A stretch of DNA of 64,000 nucleotides from Pseudosporangium ferrugineum. GTDB lineage: Bacteria > Actinomycetota > Actinomycetes > Mycobacteriales > Micromonosporaceae. The DNA lies in NCBI RefSeq assembly GCF_003002065.1, contig NZ_PVZG01000003.1, positions 434,001 through 498,000 of the forward strand, read 5' to 3'. The first letter of the stretch is position 1; the number at the start of each line of letters is the position of its first letter. The position numbers were made by a program, and so were the translations under genes. Of the stretch, positions 34,534 to 42,701 are shown in pieces. The notes beneath the pieces are model-generated. The model was given only the letters and a program-made list of their open reading frames with translations. It was not told the origin of the DNA and did not search any database.

Positions 34534-34616
34534 TTATCCACCTCCGACGTGGCCTGTGGATAACTTCGGCATACCTGTGGATAGCCGAGCACGGGCGATT
34601 CCGCGCCTGTGGACAA
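34534..34616. promoter_or_regulatory. cluster of four DnaA-box-like 9-mers
   Basis: TTATCCACC (34534-34542), TGTGGATAA (34555-34563, exact E. coli-type box), TGTGGATAG (34576-34584) and TGTGGACAA (34608-34616, exact reverse complement of the GC-type TTGTCCACA box of actinomycetes). Three share one orientation. The cluster lies in the promoter region of the ThiF-like gene. No dnaA, dnaN or gyrB is nearby, so this is not oriC. Confidence 0.6.
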
Positions 34617-34656
34617 CGAACCCGCTCCGCAGGGATCACGTGACAACCTGTCACGC

Positions 34657-36036
34657 ATGAGTTGCCCACCCCTGCACCGCCCGACCCTGCTGCCGGGCCT
34701 CTTCCGCACCTGGCGTGACGTCCGCACCCTCCAGCTCGGCCTTCGCCCCGGAACGGCCGTGGTGATCGATCTCCCCCGCCCCTCGACCGCCGACGTCCTC
34801 GACCTCCTGGACGGCTCCCGCTCCGAGCGGGAGATCCTCCGCCGAGCCGCCACCGCGGGAGTCCCCCCACCCGACACGAGGGCCCTGCTCGACTCCCTGC
34901 ACCAGGCCGGCCTCGTCCTGCCGGCCCAGTCCCTCTACCCCTCCCCCTCCGACGCCGACCGCCTGTCCGGCGAAGCCCTCACCCTCGCCCTCGATTCCGC
35001 ACAAACCCACACCATCCCGCTCCTGGACACCCCACCCAGCCACCCCGCCCCCTCGCCCACCCGAGACCCCCGCACGCCGCCTCCCACCTCCGTCTCCCCC
35101 GTCAGCCACCACGCCTCCTCGCCTGCCATTGCTCCCTCATCGGCCATCGACCGCGCCGCCACCGATCCTCGCGCTGCGCCCGGGCCCCCTTCCGCATCCC
35201 GGACGGGGCCTGACCTACCCGCCACCGTCCTGCGGCGCCGGCGGGCGGCACGGATCATGATCTCGGGGCGCGGGAGGCTGGCTGCCGGCATCGCCGTGGC
35301 GCTCGCCGAGTCGGGCATCGGGCACGTGCACGCCGATCTGCCCGGCGCGGTCACCCGGCGGCACCTGCTCGCGTCGCGGCTGCTGGAGACGGATCGCGGC
35401 CGGCCGCTCGCGCTCGCTGTCGAGGAGGCCGTGGTCCGAGCCGTGCCGGGCACCGAGACGCGGACGATCAGGCGGGGTTCGGCGTCCCTGGTGGTTCAGC
35501 TGAGCCACGACCAGCCTGTTGCCCTGCTCTCCGCCGGGCAGGTTCAGCGGCGGCAGCCCCATCTCGCCGTCGCCATCCGGGAGGCCGTCGCGATCGTCGG
35601 TCCGCTCGTGCCGGCGTCCGGCGGTCCCTGCCTCAACTGCCTGGACCTGCATCGTCGCGATCGCGATCCGGCGGCCGGGCGACCGGAGCCGCCCGTGCGC
35701 GGCGATGAGGCCTGCGCGGTCACGACGGTGCTCGCGGCTACGGCGTACGCGGTGGCGCAGGTGCTCGCCTTCGTGGACGGGAGGGTGCCCGAGACCGTGG
35801 CCGCCGAGGTGGAGATCAGCGCTTCGGGCCGGGCGAGGAGACGGAGTTGGACTGCTCATCACGGGTGCTTCTGCGGACGGAGGAGGGCATGTGGCTGTGC
35901 TGGGAAGAGCGCCTGTTCCTGCGTACGGAAGGATGGTCTCGGGTTGGCCACCGGCTCGGAGGGCACGGTCGGCCGGGCTGCGCGGGCTGCCCGATCCGTC
36001 CAGGGCGGTCGAATGCCGCCGCAGCGGGCACAATGA
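34657..36036 (+). CDS. ThiF-like protein with cyclodehydratase-type C-terminus
   Basis: 459 aa from ATG at 34657. N-terminal winged-helix-like part (10-105: GLFRTWRDVRTLQLGLRPGTAVVI), a disordered Pro/Ser segment (about 115-195), then a Rossmann core of ThiF/E1 type (IMISGRGRLAAGIAVALAESG, VQLSHDQPVALL, VGPLVPASGGPCLNC). The CLNC pair and HHGCFCGRRR provide a degenerate Zn site. Relatives in actinobacteria are annotated as bacteriocin cyclodehydratase-domain proteins, but no YcaO or precursor peptide gene is adjacent, so the function is probably different. The promoter region carries the DnaA-box cluster. The C-terminal 40 residues look non-conserved. Confidence 0.75.
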   Translation: MSCPPLHRPTLLPGLFRTWRDVRTLQLGLRPGTAVVIDLPRPSTADVLDLLDGSRSEREILRRAATAGVPPPDTRALLDSLHQAGLVLPAQSLYPSPSDADRLSGEALTLALDSAQTHTIPLLDTPPSHPAPSPTRDPRTPPPTSVSPVSHHASSPAIAPSSAIDRAATDPRAAPGPPSASRTGPDLPATVLRRRRAARIMISGRGRLAAGIAVALAESGIGHVHADLPGAVTRRHLLASRLLETDRGRPLALAVEEAVVRAVPGTETRTIRRGSASLVVQLSHDQPVALLSAGQVQRRQPHLAVAIREAVAIVGPLVPASGGPCLNCLDLHRRDRDPAAGRPEPPVRGDEACAVTTVLAATAYAVAQVLAFVDGRVPETVAAEVEISASGRARRRSWTAHHGCFCGRRRACGCAGKSACSCVRKDGLGLATGSEGTVGRAARAARSVQGGRMPPQRAQ

Positions 36037-36040
36037 TCTG

Positions 36041-37387
36041 GTGACCGACATCCCGCGTCGTGCGGCGTCCCGGACAGCCAAGCTCGCCGCCCTTCCCCTC
36101 GGCTTCGCCGGGCGGACCGTGCTGGGGCTCGGCAAGCGGGTCACCGGCATCGCCACCGACGTCATCTCCGCCGACATTCAGCAGCGCACCGCCGAGCAGC
36201 TCTTCAGCGTGCTCGGGCAGCTCAAGGGCGGTGCGATGAAGTTCGGGCAGGCGCTGTCCGTCTTCGAGGCGGCGATGCCCGAGGAGATGGCCGGGCCGTA
36301 CCGGCAGGCTTTGACCAAGCTGCAGGAGGCGGCGCCGCCGATGCCCGTCGCGAGCGTGCACAAGGCGCTGGCCGAGCAGCTCGGGGCGGACTGGCGGGAC
36401 AGGTTCGCCGACTTCGACGACAGCCCGGCCGCGGCGGCGAGCATCGGGCAGGTGCACCGGGCGGTCTGGAAGCTACCGCCGAGCCGCAAGGGTGCCAGGC
36501 CGAAGACGCTGGACGTCGCCGTCAAGGTACAGTATCCGGGCGCCGGCGAGGCGTTGCTGGCCGATCTCAAGCAGCTGAGCCGGCTGGCTGGCATGTTCAA
36601 GATCATCCAGCCGGGCATGGACATGAAGCCGCTGCTCACGGAGTTGCGCGAGCGCATCACCGAGGAGCTCGACTACACGATGGAGGCGGAGACCCAGAAG
36701 GCCTTCGCCGTCGCGTACGCGGGAGACGCCGAGATTTTCGTGCCCCGCGTGGTCGGGTCGGCGCCGCGGGTGCTGGTCACCGAGTGGGTCGAGGGTACGC
36801 CCCTGTCCAAGGTCATCAGCGACGGCAGCGAGGCGGAACGCGACGAGGCTGGCCGGCTCATGGCGACGCTGCACTTCTCCGCGCCGGCACGCGCCGGGCT
36901 GTTGCACGCCGACCCGCATCCGGGCAACTTCCGCATCCTGCCCGACGGCCGGCTGGGCGTGATCGACTTCGGCGCAGTGGCCCGCCTCCCGGACGGCCAC
37001 CCGGAGCCGATCGGCCGCCTCGTGCGCCTCGCACTCGACGGGGACGCCCAGGCGGTGGCGGACGGCCTGCGCGACGAGGGCTTCATCAAGCCGGACGACG
37101 AACTGGACGCCCAGGCGGTCCTCGACTTCCTGCGCCCGATGATCGAGCCGGTGGCCGTGGACGAGTTCCGCTTCACCCGCAGCTGGATCCGCTCGGAGGC
37201 GACGCGCCTGTCGAGCCCACGCTCCCCGGCCTTCCAACTCAGCCGCAAACTCAATCTGCCGCCGTCCTACCTGCTGATCCACCGGGTGACCCTCGGCTCG
37301 ATCGGCGTGCTCTGCCAGCTCGAGGCGAAGGCGCCGTATCGCTCGATCCTGCAGAAATGGCTACCCGGCTTCGCCCCGGTCTCCTGA
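36041..37387 (+). CDS. AarF/ABC1/UbiB family kinase-like protein
   Basis: 448 aa from GTG at 36041, 4 bp after the upstream stop. Family motifs in order: GGAMKFGQALSV (KxGQ), AAASIGQVHRAVW (Ala-rich loop), VAVKVQYPG (VAVK Lys), RITEELDYTMEA, LLHADPHPGNF (catalytic Asp/Asn) and GVIDFGAV (DFG). These proteins bind ATP and act on quinone or lipid metabolism or as atypical kinases. The homologue Rv3197 next to whiB7 in M. tuberculosis has been linked to macrolide tolerance, and the same arrangement is found here. Cytosolic or membrane-peripheral. Confidence 0.93.
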   Translation: MTDIPRRAASRTAKLAALPLGFAGRTVLGLGKRVTGIATDVISADIQQRTAEQLFSVLGQLKGGAMKFGQALSVFEAAMPEEMAGPYRQALTKLQEAAPPMPVASVHKALAEQLGADWRDRFADFDDSPAAAASIGQVHRAVWKLPPSRKGARPKTLDVAVKVQYPGAGEALLADLKQLSRLAGMFKIIQPGMDMKPLLTELRERITEELDYTMEAETQKAFAVAYAGDAEIFVPRVVGSAPRVLVTEWVEGTPLSKVISDGSEAERDEAGRLMATLHFSAPARAGLLHADPHPGNFRILPDGRLGVIDFGAVARLPDGHPEPIGRLVRLALDGDAQAVADGLRDEGFIKPDDELDAQAVLDFLRPMIEPVAVDEFRFTRSWIRSEATRLSSPRSPAFQLSRKLNLPPSYLLIHRVTLGSIGVLCQLEAKAPYRSILQKWLPGFAPVS

Positions 37388-37904
37388 GGTAGGCGCGGCG
37401 GGGGCGCAAGTCCGGCCCGAGCGAGAAAGCCCGGCCGGACAGCAAACCCGGCGTGACAGCAAACCCGCGGGCGCAAAGCCGGACGGACACAACGCCCGAC
37501 CGACACAACGCCCGACCGACGCAACGCCCGGCGAGGCGAGGAAGCCCGGCGAAACAAGAGAGCGCCCGTGCCCCGGCGCACCACCGTCGATGTGAACGCG
37601 AGCCCGGCGGGGGACGGAGAGGCCGGGCTGGAGTGGGCCGTGGCGGGGTCCGGACGGCGGTGGCAGGAAAGCGCCCGCGGGCACACCGGGATGGCGGGCA
37701 CAAAGGCCGGCGAAGCGAGAGAGCCCGAGCAGCGCGAGAGCCCGGCGCAGCGCAAACACCCGGCGCAGCGCCCGAGCCCGGCGCAGCGCGCCAGCCCGAC
37801 GCAGCGCGCCAGCCCGGAGCAGCGCGAACACCCGGCATGATGCGGGATGTGAAGGGGCCCCGCCCGCAGTGGACTGCGGACGGGGCCGGGCTGTTCGGGG
37901 TGGG
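37388..37904. repeat. intergenic region filled with short tandem repeats
   Basis: 517 bp. A 16-base unit CGACACAACGCCCGAC repeats from about 37485 to 37530. A second array at about 37722-37836 repeats units of about 18 bases such as AGCCCGGCGCAGCGCGCC. Both can be read in all frames and no frame looks like a protein. Possibly a variable-number repeat region or decayed sequence. Confidence 0.6.
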
Positions 37905-38072
37905 TCAGAGGCGTCCACCCAGTTCACGGGCGGCCCGGTAGCGGGCCTCCACGGCGATCTGGCGTGCGGGACGGTGCGCCTCAGGGTGGTGGTCGGCCTG
38001 AGGCCGACGCATTCGTGCTCGGGAGAGCGCCTCTTGGATGAGTTTTACCTTGGGGGTTCCGTTCGAGGTCAT
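37905..38072 (-). CDS. small conserved protein downstream of whiB7
   Basis: 55 aa from ATG at 38072: KVKLIQEALSRARMRRPQ, then HHPEAHRPARQIAVEARYRA. Highly basic with His-rich centre, probably helical. An in-frame ATG at 38114, four bases after the whiB7 stop, would extend it to 69 aa, so the start is not certain. It is likely cotranscribed with whiB7. I believe similar short proteins follow whiB7-type genes in related genomes, but I cannot confirm this. Function unknown. Confidence 0.6.
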   Translation of the reverse strand: MTSNGTPKVKLIQEALSRARMRRPQADHHPEAHRPARQIAVEARYRAARELGGRL

Positions 38073-38115
38073 GGCTTCGTCTTCCGTCTTCCGGTATGGG
38101 GTGGTCAGGGTCATC

Positions 38116-38478
38116 TCATGCGGCCAGTCGGACGGAGCTGCGGGTCTCGAGGCCGTTCGCCGCGAGCCGCTCCTCCACCTCGACCGCCAGTTCGGCGTCG
38201 CGGGCGACGTCGACCTTGCGGGGGCGGCCACGGGGCCGCTTGCGCGGAACGACGGCGCCGCGCTCGAAGATTTCGCCGCCCCAGACTCCCCAGGGCTCGC
38301 TCCGGTCGACCGCGCCGGCCAGGCACTCGACGCGCAGCGGGCAGTCCCCGCAGAGCGACTTCGCCAGTTCCAGCTGGGCCGGGGAGTCCGAGAACCACAG
38401 GTCCGGGTCGAACTTCCGACAGGGCAGGTTTGCCTCGATCTCGACGCTCACGTCGAGTGGGGCCAGCGCCAGACTCAT
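38116..38478 (-). CDS. whiB7: WhiB7 transcriptional regulator
   Basis: 120 aa. Four iron-sulfur cysteines: C20, C43, C46 and C52 (LPC, CGDC, VEC). The sigma-factor-facing motif GVWGGE is at 64-69, and an AT-hook RGRPRK at 83-88 is specific to WhiB7 among WhiB proteins. It works with the primary sigma factor to turn on intrinsic antibiotic-resistance genes in response to ribosome-targeting drugs and redox change. Autoregulation and a long attenuated leader are visible upstream. Sits just downstream of uvrD2, as in M. tuberculosis. Confidence 0.95.
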   Translation of the reverse strand: MSLALAPLDVSVEIEANLPCRKFDPDLWFSDSPAQLELAKSLCGDCPLRVECLAGAVDRSEPWGVWGGEIFERGAVVPRKRPRGRPRKVDVARDAELAVEVEERLAANGLETRSSVRLAA

Positions 38479-38554
38479 AAAGCCCGGTCACCTCTCTCTT
38501 TCTCTCGATCTTCTGGATCGTTGGTGCTGATCACGCACCGGCCGGTAAGCCGGC

Positions 38555-38598
38555 AAAAAAAAGTAGGCCGCGGATCCCGGTTACGGGTTCCGCGGCCT
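38555..38598 (-). terminator. whiB7: intrinsic terminator in the whiB7 leader (attenuator)
   Basis: On the reverse strand AGGCCGCGGAACCCG pairs with CGGGATCCGCGGCCT (15-bp stem, one mismatch), followed by eight T. It lies 77 bp before whiB7 and 25 bp after the upstream ORF stop. A weaker GCCGG/CCGGC hairpin follows. This is the expected attenuator that drugs relieve. Confidence 0.85.
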
Positions 38599-38623
38599 CG
38601 AGGTGAGCCGGAGGTCTGGTTTC

Positions 38624-38938
38624 TCAGACCGGCCTTCCTCGAGGCGGGACACCGTCGGCACCATCCGTCAGACGACGCTTCATGCCGTTGCTGCCCACGA
38701 ACCCAGTGGTCCCGTAGCTTCCATCGACGGACACCAGAACCCGGACCAGCTCGGCCTGGATCTGGACCTGGTGCGCCTGCGAAGCCGGGGCCCGCTCGGC
38801 GGCCAAGATCGCCACGGGGGCGGATTCCACCGGGAGGGCGGACTTCGCCACGGGAGCGATCGGGGACCACGGAACGGACGGAGCGCAGGAAGCAGCAAGC
38901 AGCGTCGACGGTCGCTCGTTCGTGTAGTTGAGCCTCAT
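38624..38938 (-). CDS. leader ORF of whiB7 (104 codons)
   Basis: 104 aa from ATG at 38938, preceded by GGAGGAGGTGGC, one of the strongest ribosome sites in the window. Starts MRLNYTNERPSTLLAAS. No family match seen and composition is ordinary. Its stop codon lies in a GGTCTG/CAGACC inverted repeat (38613-38630) just before the terminator. In other actinobacteria whiB7 leaders have short upstream ORFs whose translation controls termination; here the ORF is unusually long. It could be purely regulatory or also make a protein. Confidence 0.65.
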   Translation of the reverse strand: MRLNYTNERPSTLLAASCAPSVPWSPIAPVAKSALPVESAPVAILAAERAPASQAHQVQIQAELVRVLVSVDGSYGTTGFVGSNGMKRRLTDGADGVPPRGRPV

Positions 38939-39012
38939 CGGTGCCACCTCCTCCATCACTTGCACTCGTCGTTGAACCCCGTTGAGCACGCCGCTCGCCA
39001 AGGTGTGAACTG

Positions 39013-39051
39013 AGGCTATGCCGTCCCTGCGAGGGAGGGCAAACGAATTAA
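39013..39051 (-). promoter_or_regulatory. whiB7: whiB7 promoter with WhiB7-type AT-rich element
   Basis: On the reverse strand an AT-rich TTAATTCGTTT precedes TTGCCC (39042-39037, -35-like), then 18 bp to TAGCCT (39018-39013, -10-like). AT-rich DNA directly upstream of -35 is the WhiB7 target. Predicted start near 39005 gives a leader of about 525 bases. Confidence 0.55.
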
Positions 39052-39055
39052 CGGA

Positions 39056-41197
39056 CTAGTTTTCAAAGTTTTCTGAGGCGGCCTCGGCCGGGCTCGCGCC
39101 CCCGACCAGAGCGAACACCGCGGCGCCGTACTGGGCGAGTTTGCGGGGGCCGATTCCGGCGATGGCCAGCAGCTCCGGCGGGGTGCTCGGCCGGCGTTCC
39201 GCGATGGCCACGATCGTGGCGTCGGTGAACACCACGTACGCAGGGACTTTCTGCTCCGCCGCGGCGTGCGCCCGCCAGGTCTGCAGCCGCTCGAACAGTT
39301 CCTCGTCGAGGTCGGACGGGCAGGTGGGGCAGCGGCCGAGCTTGCGGTCCGCGCCGGCCAGGAGGGTGGCGCCGCAGACCCGGCAGGAAATGACCTGGGT
39401 ACGCCGATTGACGGGTTTCCGACTTCCCGCCCCGGCCTTCTCGAACGTGCGGTGCTGGGTCTCGCCGAGCTGGGGCAGGAAGCGGCACGGGCGCCGGGTG
39501 CGTCCACCGGGCGAGCGGGACTGGCCGTACGAGAGCCAGAGCCACTGCCGCGCCCGGGTCACACCGACGTACAGCAGGCGGCGCTCCTCCTCGAGCTGCT
39601 CGGGTGTCTTCGCGTACGTGGTGGGCAGCGTCCCGTCCGCCAGCCCCACCAGGAACACCGCGTCCCATTCGAGCCCCTTGGCGGCGTGCAGCGAGGCCAG
39701 CGCGACGCCCTCGACCGTCGGGGCGTGCTGCTGCTCGGCGCGCCGGGCCAGCTCGTCGTTGAAGGCGGACAGGGACACGTCGCGCTGCACCGCCCCGGCC
39801 TGGCCGATGGGCAGCACGGCGGGGCTGCGCTCGTACTCCTCGGCGAGGGCGACGATCGCCGCGAGCGCCTCCCACTGCTCGCGCTGCGCCCCGCCGGGCG
39901 GGGGCTGGTCCCGGGCCCAGCCGGTCGCCGAGAGGCCGTCCACGACGGCCTGGACCAGCGGCGTCTCGCCCGGGGTGGAACGCACGGCCGCCCGCAGCGC
40001 GATCATCGCCTGGCGCACCTCGGTGCGTTCGAAGAACCGTTCGGCGCCACGGACGACGTACGGCACCTCGGCCTCGGCGAGCGATTTCTCGTAGGTCTCG
40101 GACTGGGCGTTGGTGCGGAACAGCACCGCGATCTCGCTCGCCGGGGTGCCGGAGGCGATCAGCTCGCGGCAGCGCCGGGCCACCGCGACGGCCTCCGCCG
40201 GCTCGTCCGGGAAGATCTTGAGGTCGGGCTCGGCGCCGGGCGGGCGCTGGCCGACGAGTTCGAGCCGCAGCTTGGCCTCGGTGCCGCGGGCCTGCTGGAT
40301 CACCGCGTTGGCGAGGCCGACGACCTGCGGGGTGGAGCGGTAGTCGCGGACGAGGCGCACCACCACGGCCTCGCGGCGCTGCCGGGGGAAGTCGACGAGG
40401 TAGGACGAGGTCGCCCCGGTGAAGGAGTAGATGGTCTGGCTGGCGTCGCCGACCACGGTGAGGTCGTCGCGACCGCCCAGCCAGGCGTCGAGCAGGCGCT
40501 GCTGCAACGGGTTGACGTCCTGATACTCGTCCACGACGAAGTGCCTGTACTGGGAGCGGACCTGCTCGGCGACGTCCTGGTGCTCCTCGATGCCCCAGAC
40601 GGCGGCGCGCAGCATGTCCTCGAAGTCGATCACGCCCTGGCGGCGCTTGAGCGACTCGTACGCGGCGAAGATCTCGGCGACCTTGGCGGCCTCGTACGGC
40701 GGCTCGCGCAGCGCCTTGGTCGCGGCGACGACGTACTCCCCGGGCTCGACGAGCGACGACTTGGCCCACTCGATCTCGCCGGCGAGGTCGCGGGCGGCCG
40801 TACGGTCGGCGCGCACCCCGGCCCGCGCGGCGGCGAGCCCCACCAGCCTCGCCTTGCTCTCCACCAGCTCGGGCATGCCCCGCCCCTCGAGCAACCGGGG
40901 CGCGAAATAGCGGACCTGGCGCAGCGCGGCGGCGTGGAAGGTGCGGGCCTGGACCCGGCCGGCGCCGAGCTCGGTGAGGCGGGCGCGCATCTCGGCGGCG
41001 GCGCGCGCGGTGAAGGTGACGGCGAGGACGTGCCGCGGACTGATTTCGCCCGACAGTGTTCGATATGCGATGCGGTGGGTAATCGCACGGGTCTTACCCG
41101 TGCCGGCTCCGGCCAGGATGCAGACGGGCCCCGCGGGGGCGGTCACCGCCCTGCGCTGGTCGGGGTCGAGCCCGGTGAGAACACGTTCCGCTGTCAC
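39056..41197 (-). CDS. uvrD2: UvrD2-type superfamily 1 DNA helicase
   Basis: 713 aa from GTG at 41197. Helicase motifs: AGAGTGKT (Walker A), TFTARAAAEM (Ia), DEYQDVN (II), GDASQTIYSFTGA (III), RDYRSTPQVVGLAN (IV), ASLHAAKGLEWDAVF (V), YVGVTRARQWLWLSYG (VI). The C-terminal part has a Cys4 motif (CRVCGATLL, RCPTCP) and an HRDC domain (about 640-705), the exact architecture of M. tuberculosis UvrD2, which is essential there. Acts in DNA repair and replication-fork processing. The stop codon borders the AT-rich whiB7 promoter. Confidence 0.95.
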   Translation of the reverse strand: MTAERVLTGLDPDQRRAVTAPAGPVCILAGAGTGKTRAITHRIAYRTLSGEISPRHVLAVTFTARAAAEMRARLTELGAGRVQARTFHAAALRQVRYFAPRLLEGRGMPELVESKARLVGLAAARAGVRADRTAARDLAGEIEWAKSSLVEPGEYVVAATKALREPPYEAAKVAEIFAAYESLKRRQGVIDFEDMLRAAVWGIEEHQDVAEQVRSQYRHFVVDEYQDVNPLQQRLLDAWLGGRDDLTVVGDASQTIYSFTGATSSYLVDFPRQRREAVVVRLVRDYRSTPQVVGLANAVIQQARGTEAKLRLELVGQRPPGAEPDLKIFPDEPAEAVAVARRCRELIASGTPASEIAVLFRTNAQSETYEKSLAEAEVPYVVRGAERFFERTEVRQAMIALRAAVRSTPGETPLVQAVVDGLSATGWARDQPPPGGAQREQWEALAAIVALAEEYERSPAVLPIGQAGAVQRDVSLSAFNDELARRAEQQHAPTVEGVALASLHAAKGLEWDAVFLVGLADGTLPTTYAKTPEQLEEERRLLYVGVTRARQWLWLSYGQSRSPGGRTRRPCRFLPQLGETQHRTFEKAGAGSRKPVNRRTQVISCRVCGATLLAGADRKLGRCPTCPSDLDEELFERLQTWRAHAAAEQKVPAYVVFTDATIVAIAERRPSTPPELLAIAGIGPRKLAQYGAAVFALVGGASPAEAASENFEN

Positions 41198-41278
41198 AAC
41201 CGGGAATCATGGCACCCCGGTCCGACGTTTCCCCGGATGGCGTAGTGCCATGTGACCTCCGCGAAGGGACCTTGACCG

Positions 41279-41521
41279 ATGTTGACGATGTACTCGACGC
41301 CCTGGTGTGGCTACTGCCACCGGCTCAAGTCGCAGCTCGACCGGGAGGGCATCGCGTACGACGTCATCGACATCGAGCAGGACCCGAAGGCGGCCGAGTA
41401 CGTGATGAGCGTCAACGGCGGCAACCAGACGGTCCCGACGATGCGCTTCGACGACGGCTCGGCGATGACGAACCCGTCCATCGTCCAGGTCAAGGAGCAC
41501 CTGGCCGCGCTGTCCGCCTGA
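41279..41521 (+). CDS. mrx1: mycoredoxin (glutaredoxin-like)
   Basis: 80 aa. Thioredoxin fold with the active site WCGYC (C10, C13), and TVPTMRF and DDGSAMTNPS later. Mycoredoxin-1 reduces mycothiol-protein disulfides, in the actinobacterial mycothiol pathway. Divergent from uvrD2, exactly as Rv3198A in M. tuberculosis. A terminator directly after it marks a single-gene unit. Confidence 0.92.
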   Translation: MLTMYSTPWCGYCHRLKSQLDREGIAYDVIDIEQDPKAAEYVMSVNGGNQTVPTMRFDDGSAMTNPSIVQVKEHLAALSA

Positions 41522-41526
41522 CGGCG

Positions 41527-41562
41527 AAAAGCTGGGCCACCGGCGGGGTGGCCCAGCTTTTT
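41527..41562 (+). terminator. intrinsic terminator after the mycoredoxin gene
   Basis: AAAAGCTGGGCCAC pairs with GTGGCCCAGCTTTT, loop CGGCGGG, followed by T residues; it can also act on the reverse strand. Confidence 0.88.
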
Positions 41563-41716
41563 CGTGCCTCGCACCGTCCCGTGGCGGCGGGATCGGCGCG
41601 AGCGGTGCAGCAGCGAGCCGGGCGGGGAGAGCCAGCACCGGCCCACTGCGCGTCAAGAAGAAGCCGCGTCGAAAGCCGCGGCCGAGGCCGCGTCGAAAGC
41701 CGCGGCGCAAGACCCG

Positions 41717-42598
41717 TCAGGGGATCAGCGCGGGGATGCTCGAGTCGAGCAGGCCCTGGCGCTTCAGCTCCCCGTACAGCGGGGTGCTCTCGGGGTAGTG
41801 ACCCCACGCGTGGTCGCCGCTGCCGTCGCCGGCGCCGCCGAGGAGCTGCTGCTGGACCGGATTGAAGGTCTTCCACTCCGGCGTGTTCGGCAGGTCGGCG
41901 ACCTCGTCGCGGCCGGCCACCCAGCGGTAGGTGTAGCCGAAGAACGCGCCGACGCGGGTGATCGGCGAGTAGTTGTCCGACCGGGCGTGCCACAGGCGCC
42001 GGTCGAAGACCACGAGGTCACCGGGGTTCGCGGTGATCTGCAGCGCGCCCTCCGGCTGCGGCCACGGCACGCCGCGCGACGGCGGGCCCGGCAGCCAGTT
42101 GGTCAGGTGGCTGCCCGGCAGGACGGTGAAGTTGCCCCGACCGGTTTCGGACACGTCGGAGAGCCAGTACGCCAACTTGACCGACATCATCGGCCGCGGG
42201 TCGGTCTCCAGCTCCCGGTTCTGCCGGCCGCCGTCCTGGTGCCAGTGCCACCAGTCCTTCTGCTTCTCGTGGATCTGCGGGTGCACGTCGACGTGCGAGT
42301 GGTAGACGTGCACGTTCCAGCCCAGCATCGACCAGATGTACTTGAACGCCTTGGGGTGGTCGAGGAGGAAGGCCAGCTCGGGGTTGTTCGTCACCGCGGA
42401 CAGCTGGTGCAGCGCGCCGGTCGGCCCGAGGCCGCCCTCGCGCGAGGCTTTCTCCTTGGACCGCAGGATCGCGGTGCGCGCTATCGCGACCTCGTTCTCG
42501 GTCAGCACACCTGGGATCACCAAGAAGCCGTCGCGCTGGAACGTCGCGCGCTCGTCGGCCGTCATCGGGGTCCAGGTCTGCTCGGCAACCAGGCTCAT
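41717..42598 (-). CDS. PhyH family Fe(II)/2-oxoglutarate dioxygenase
   Basis: 293 aa from ATG at 42598, preceded by GAGGTGG. Cupin-type core with HWHQDGG (HxD iron ligands), LWHARSDN (third His) and the 2-oxoglutarate Arg near ITRVGAFF. Related proteins hydroxylate small molecules such as ectoine or phytanoyl-CoA; EKQKDWWHWHQDGG resembles uncharacterised bacterial PhyH proteins. Not part of the conserved whiB7 neighbourhood, so it is a local addition between mycoredoxin and NudC. The substrate is unknown. Confidence 0.88.
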   Translation of the reverse strand: MSLVAEQTWTPMTADERATFQRDGFLVIPGVLTENEVAIARTAILRSKEKASREGGLGPTGALHQLSAVTNNPELAFLLDHPKAFKYIWSMLGWNVHVYHSHVDVHPQIHEKQKDWWHWHQDGGRQNRELETDPRPMMSVKLAYWLSDVSETGRGNFTVLPGSHLTNWLPGPPSRGVPWPQPEGALQITANPGDLVVFDRRLWHARSDNYSPITRVGAFFGYTYRWVAGRDEVADLPNTPEWKTFNPVQQQLLGGAGDGSGDHAWGHYPESTPLYGELKRQGLLDSSIPALIP

Positions 42599-42701
42599 CT
42601 GAAGGAACCACCTCTCGTGTCTGCTCTCCAGACGCAGCAGCCTCCTCCCAAAGTTGCAAAGTTGGTGTGAAGAGTTCTCTGATTCGAAGAATGTGGATCC
42701 G

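Noticed and set aside
34534..34616. Chromosome origin
   Set aside because: Too few boxes, no AT-rich unwinding region, and no dnaA, dnaN, recF or gyrase genes nearby.
34657..36036. Thiazole/oxazole-modified peptide gene cluster
   Set aside because: No YcaO, dehydrogenase, exporter or precursor peptide gene next to it.
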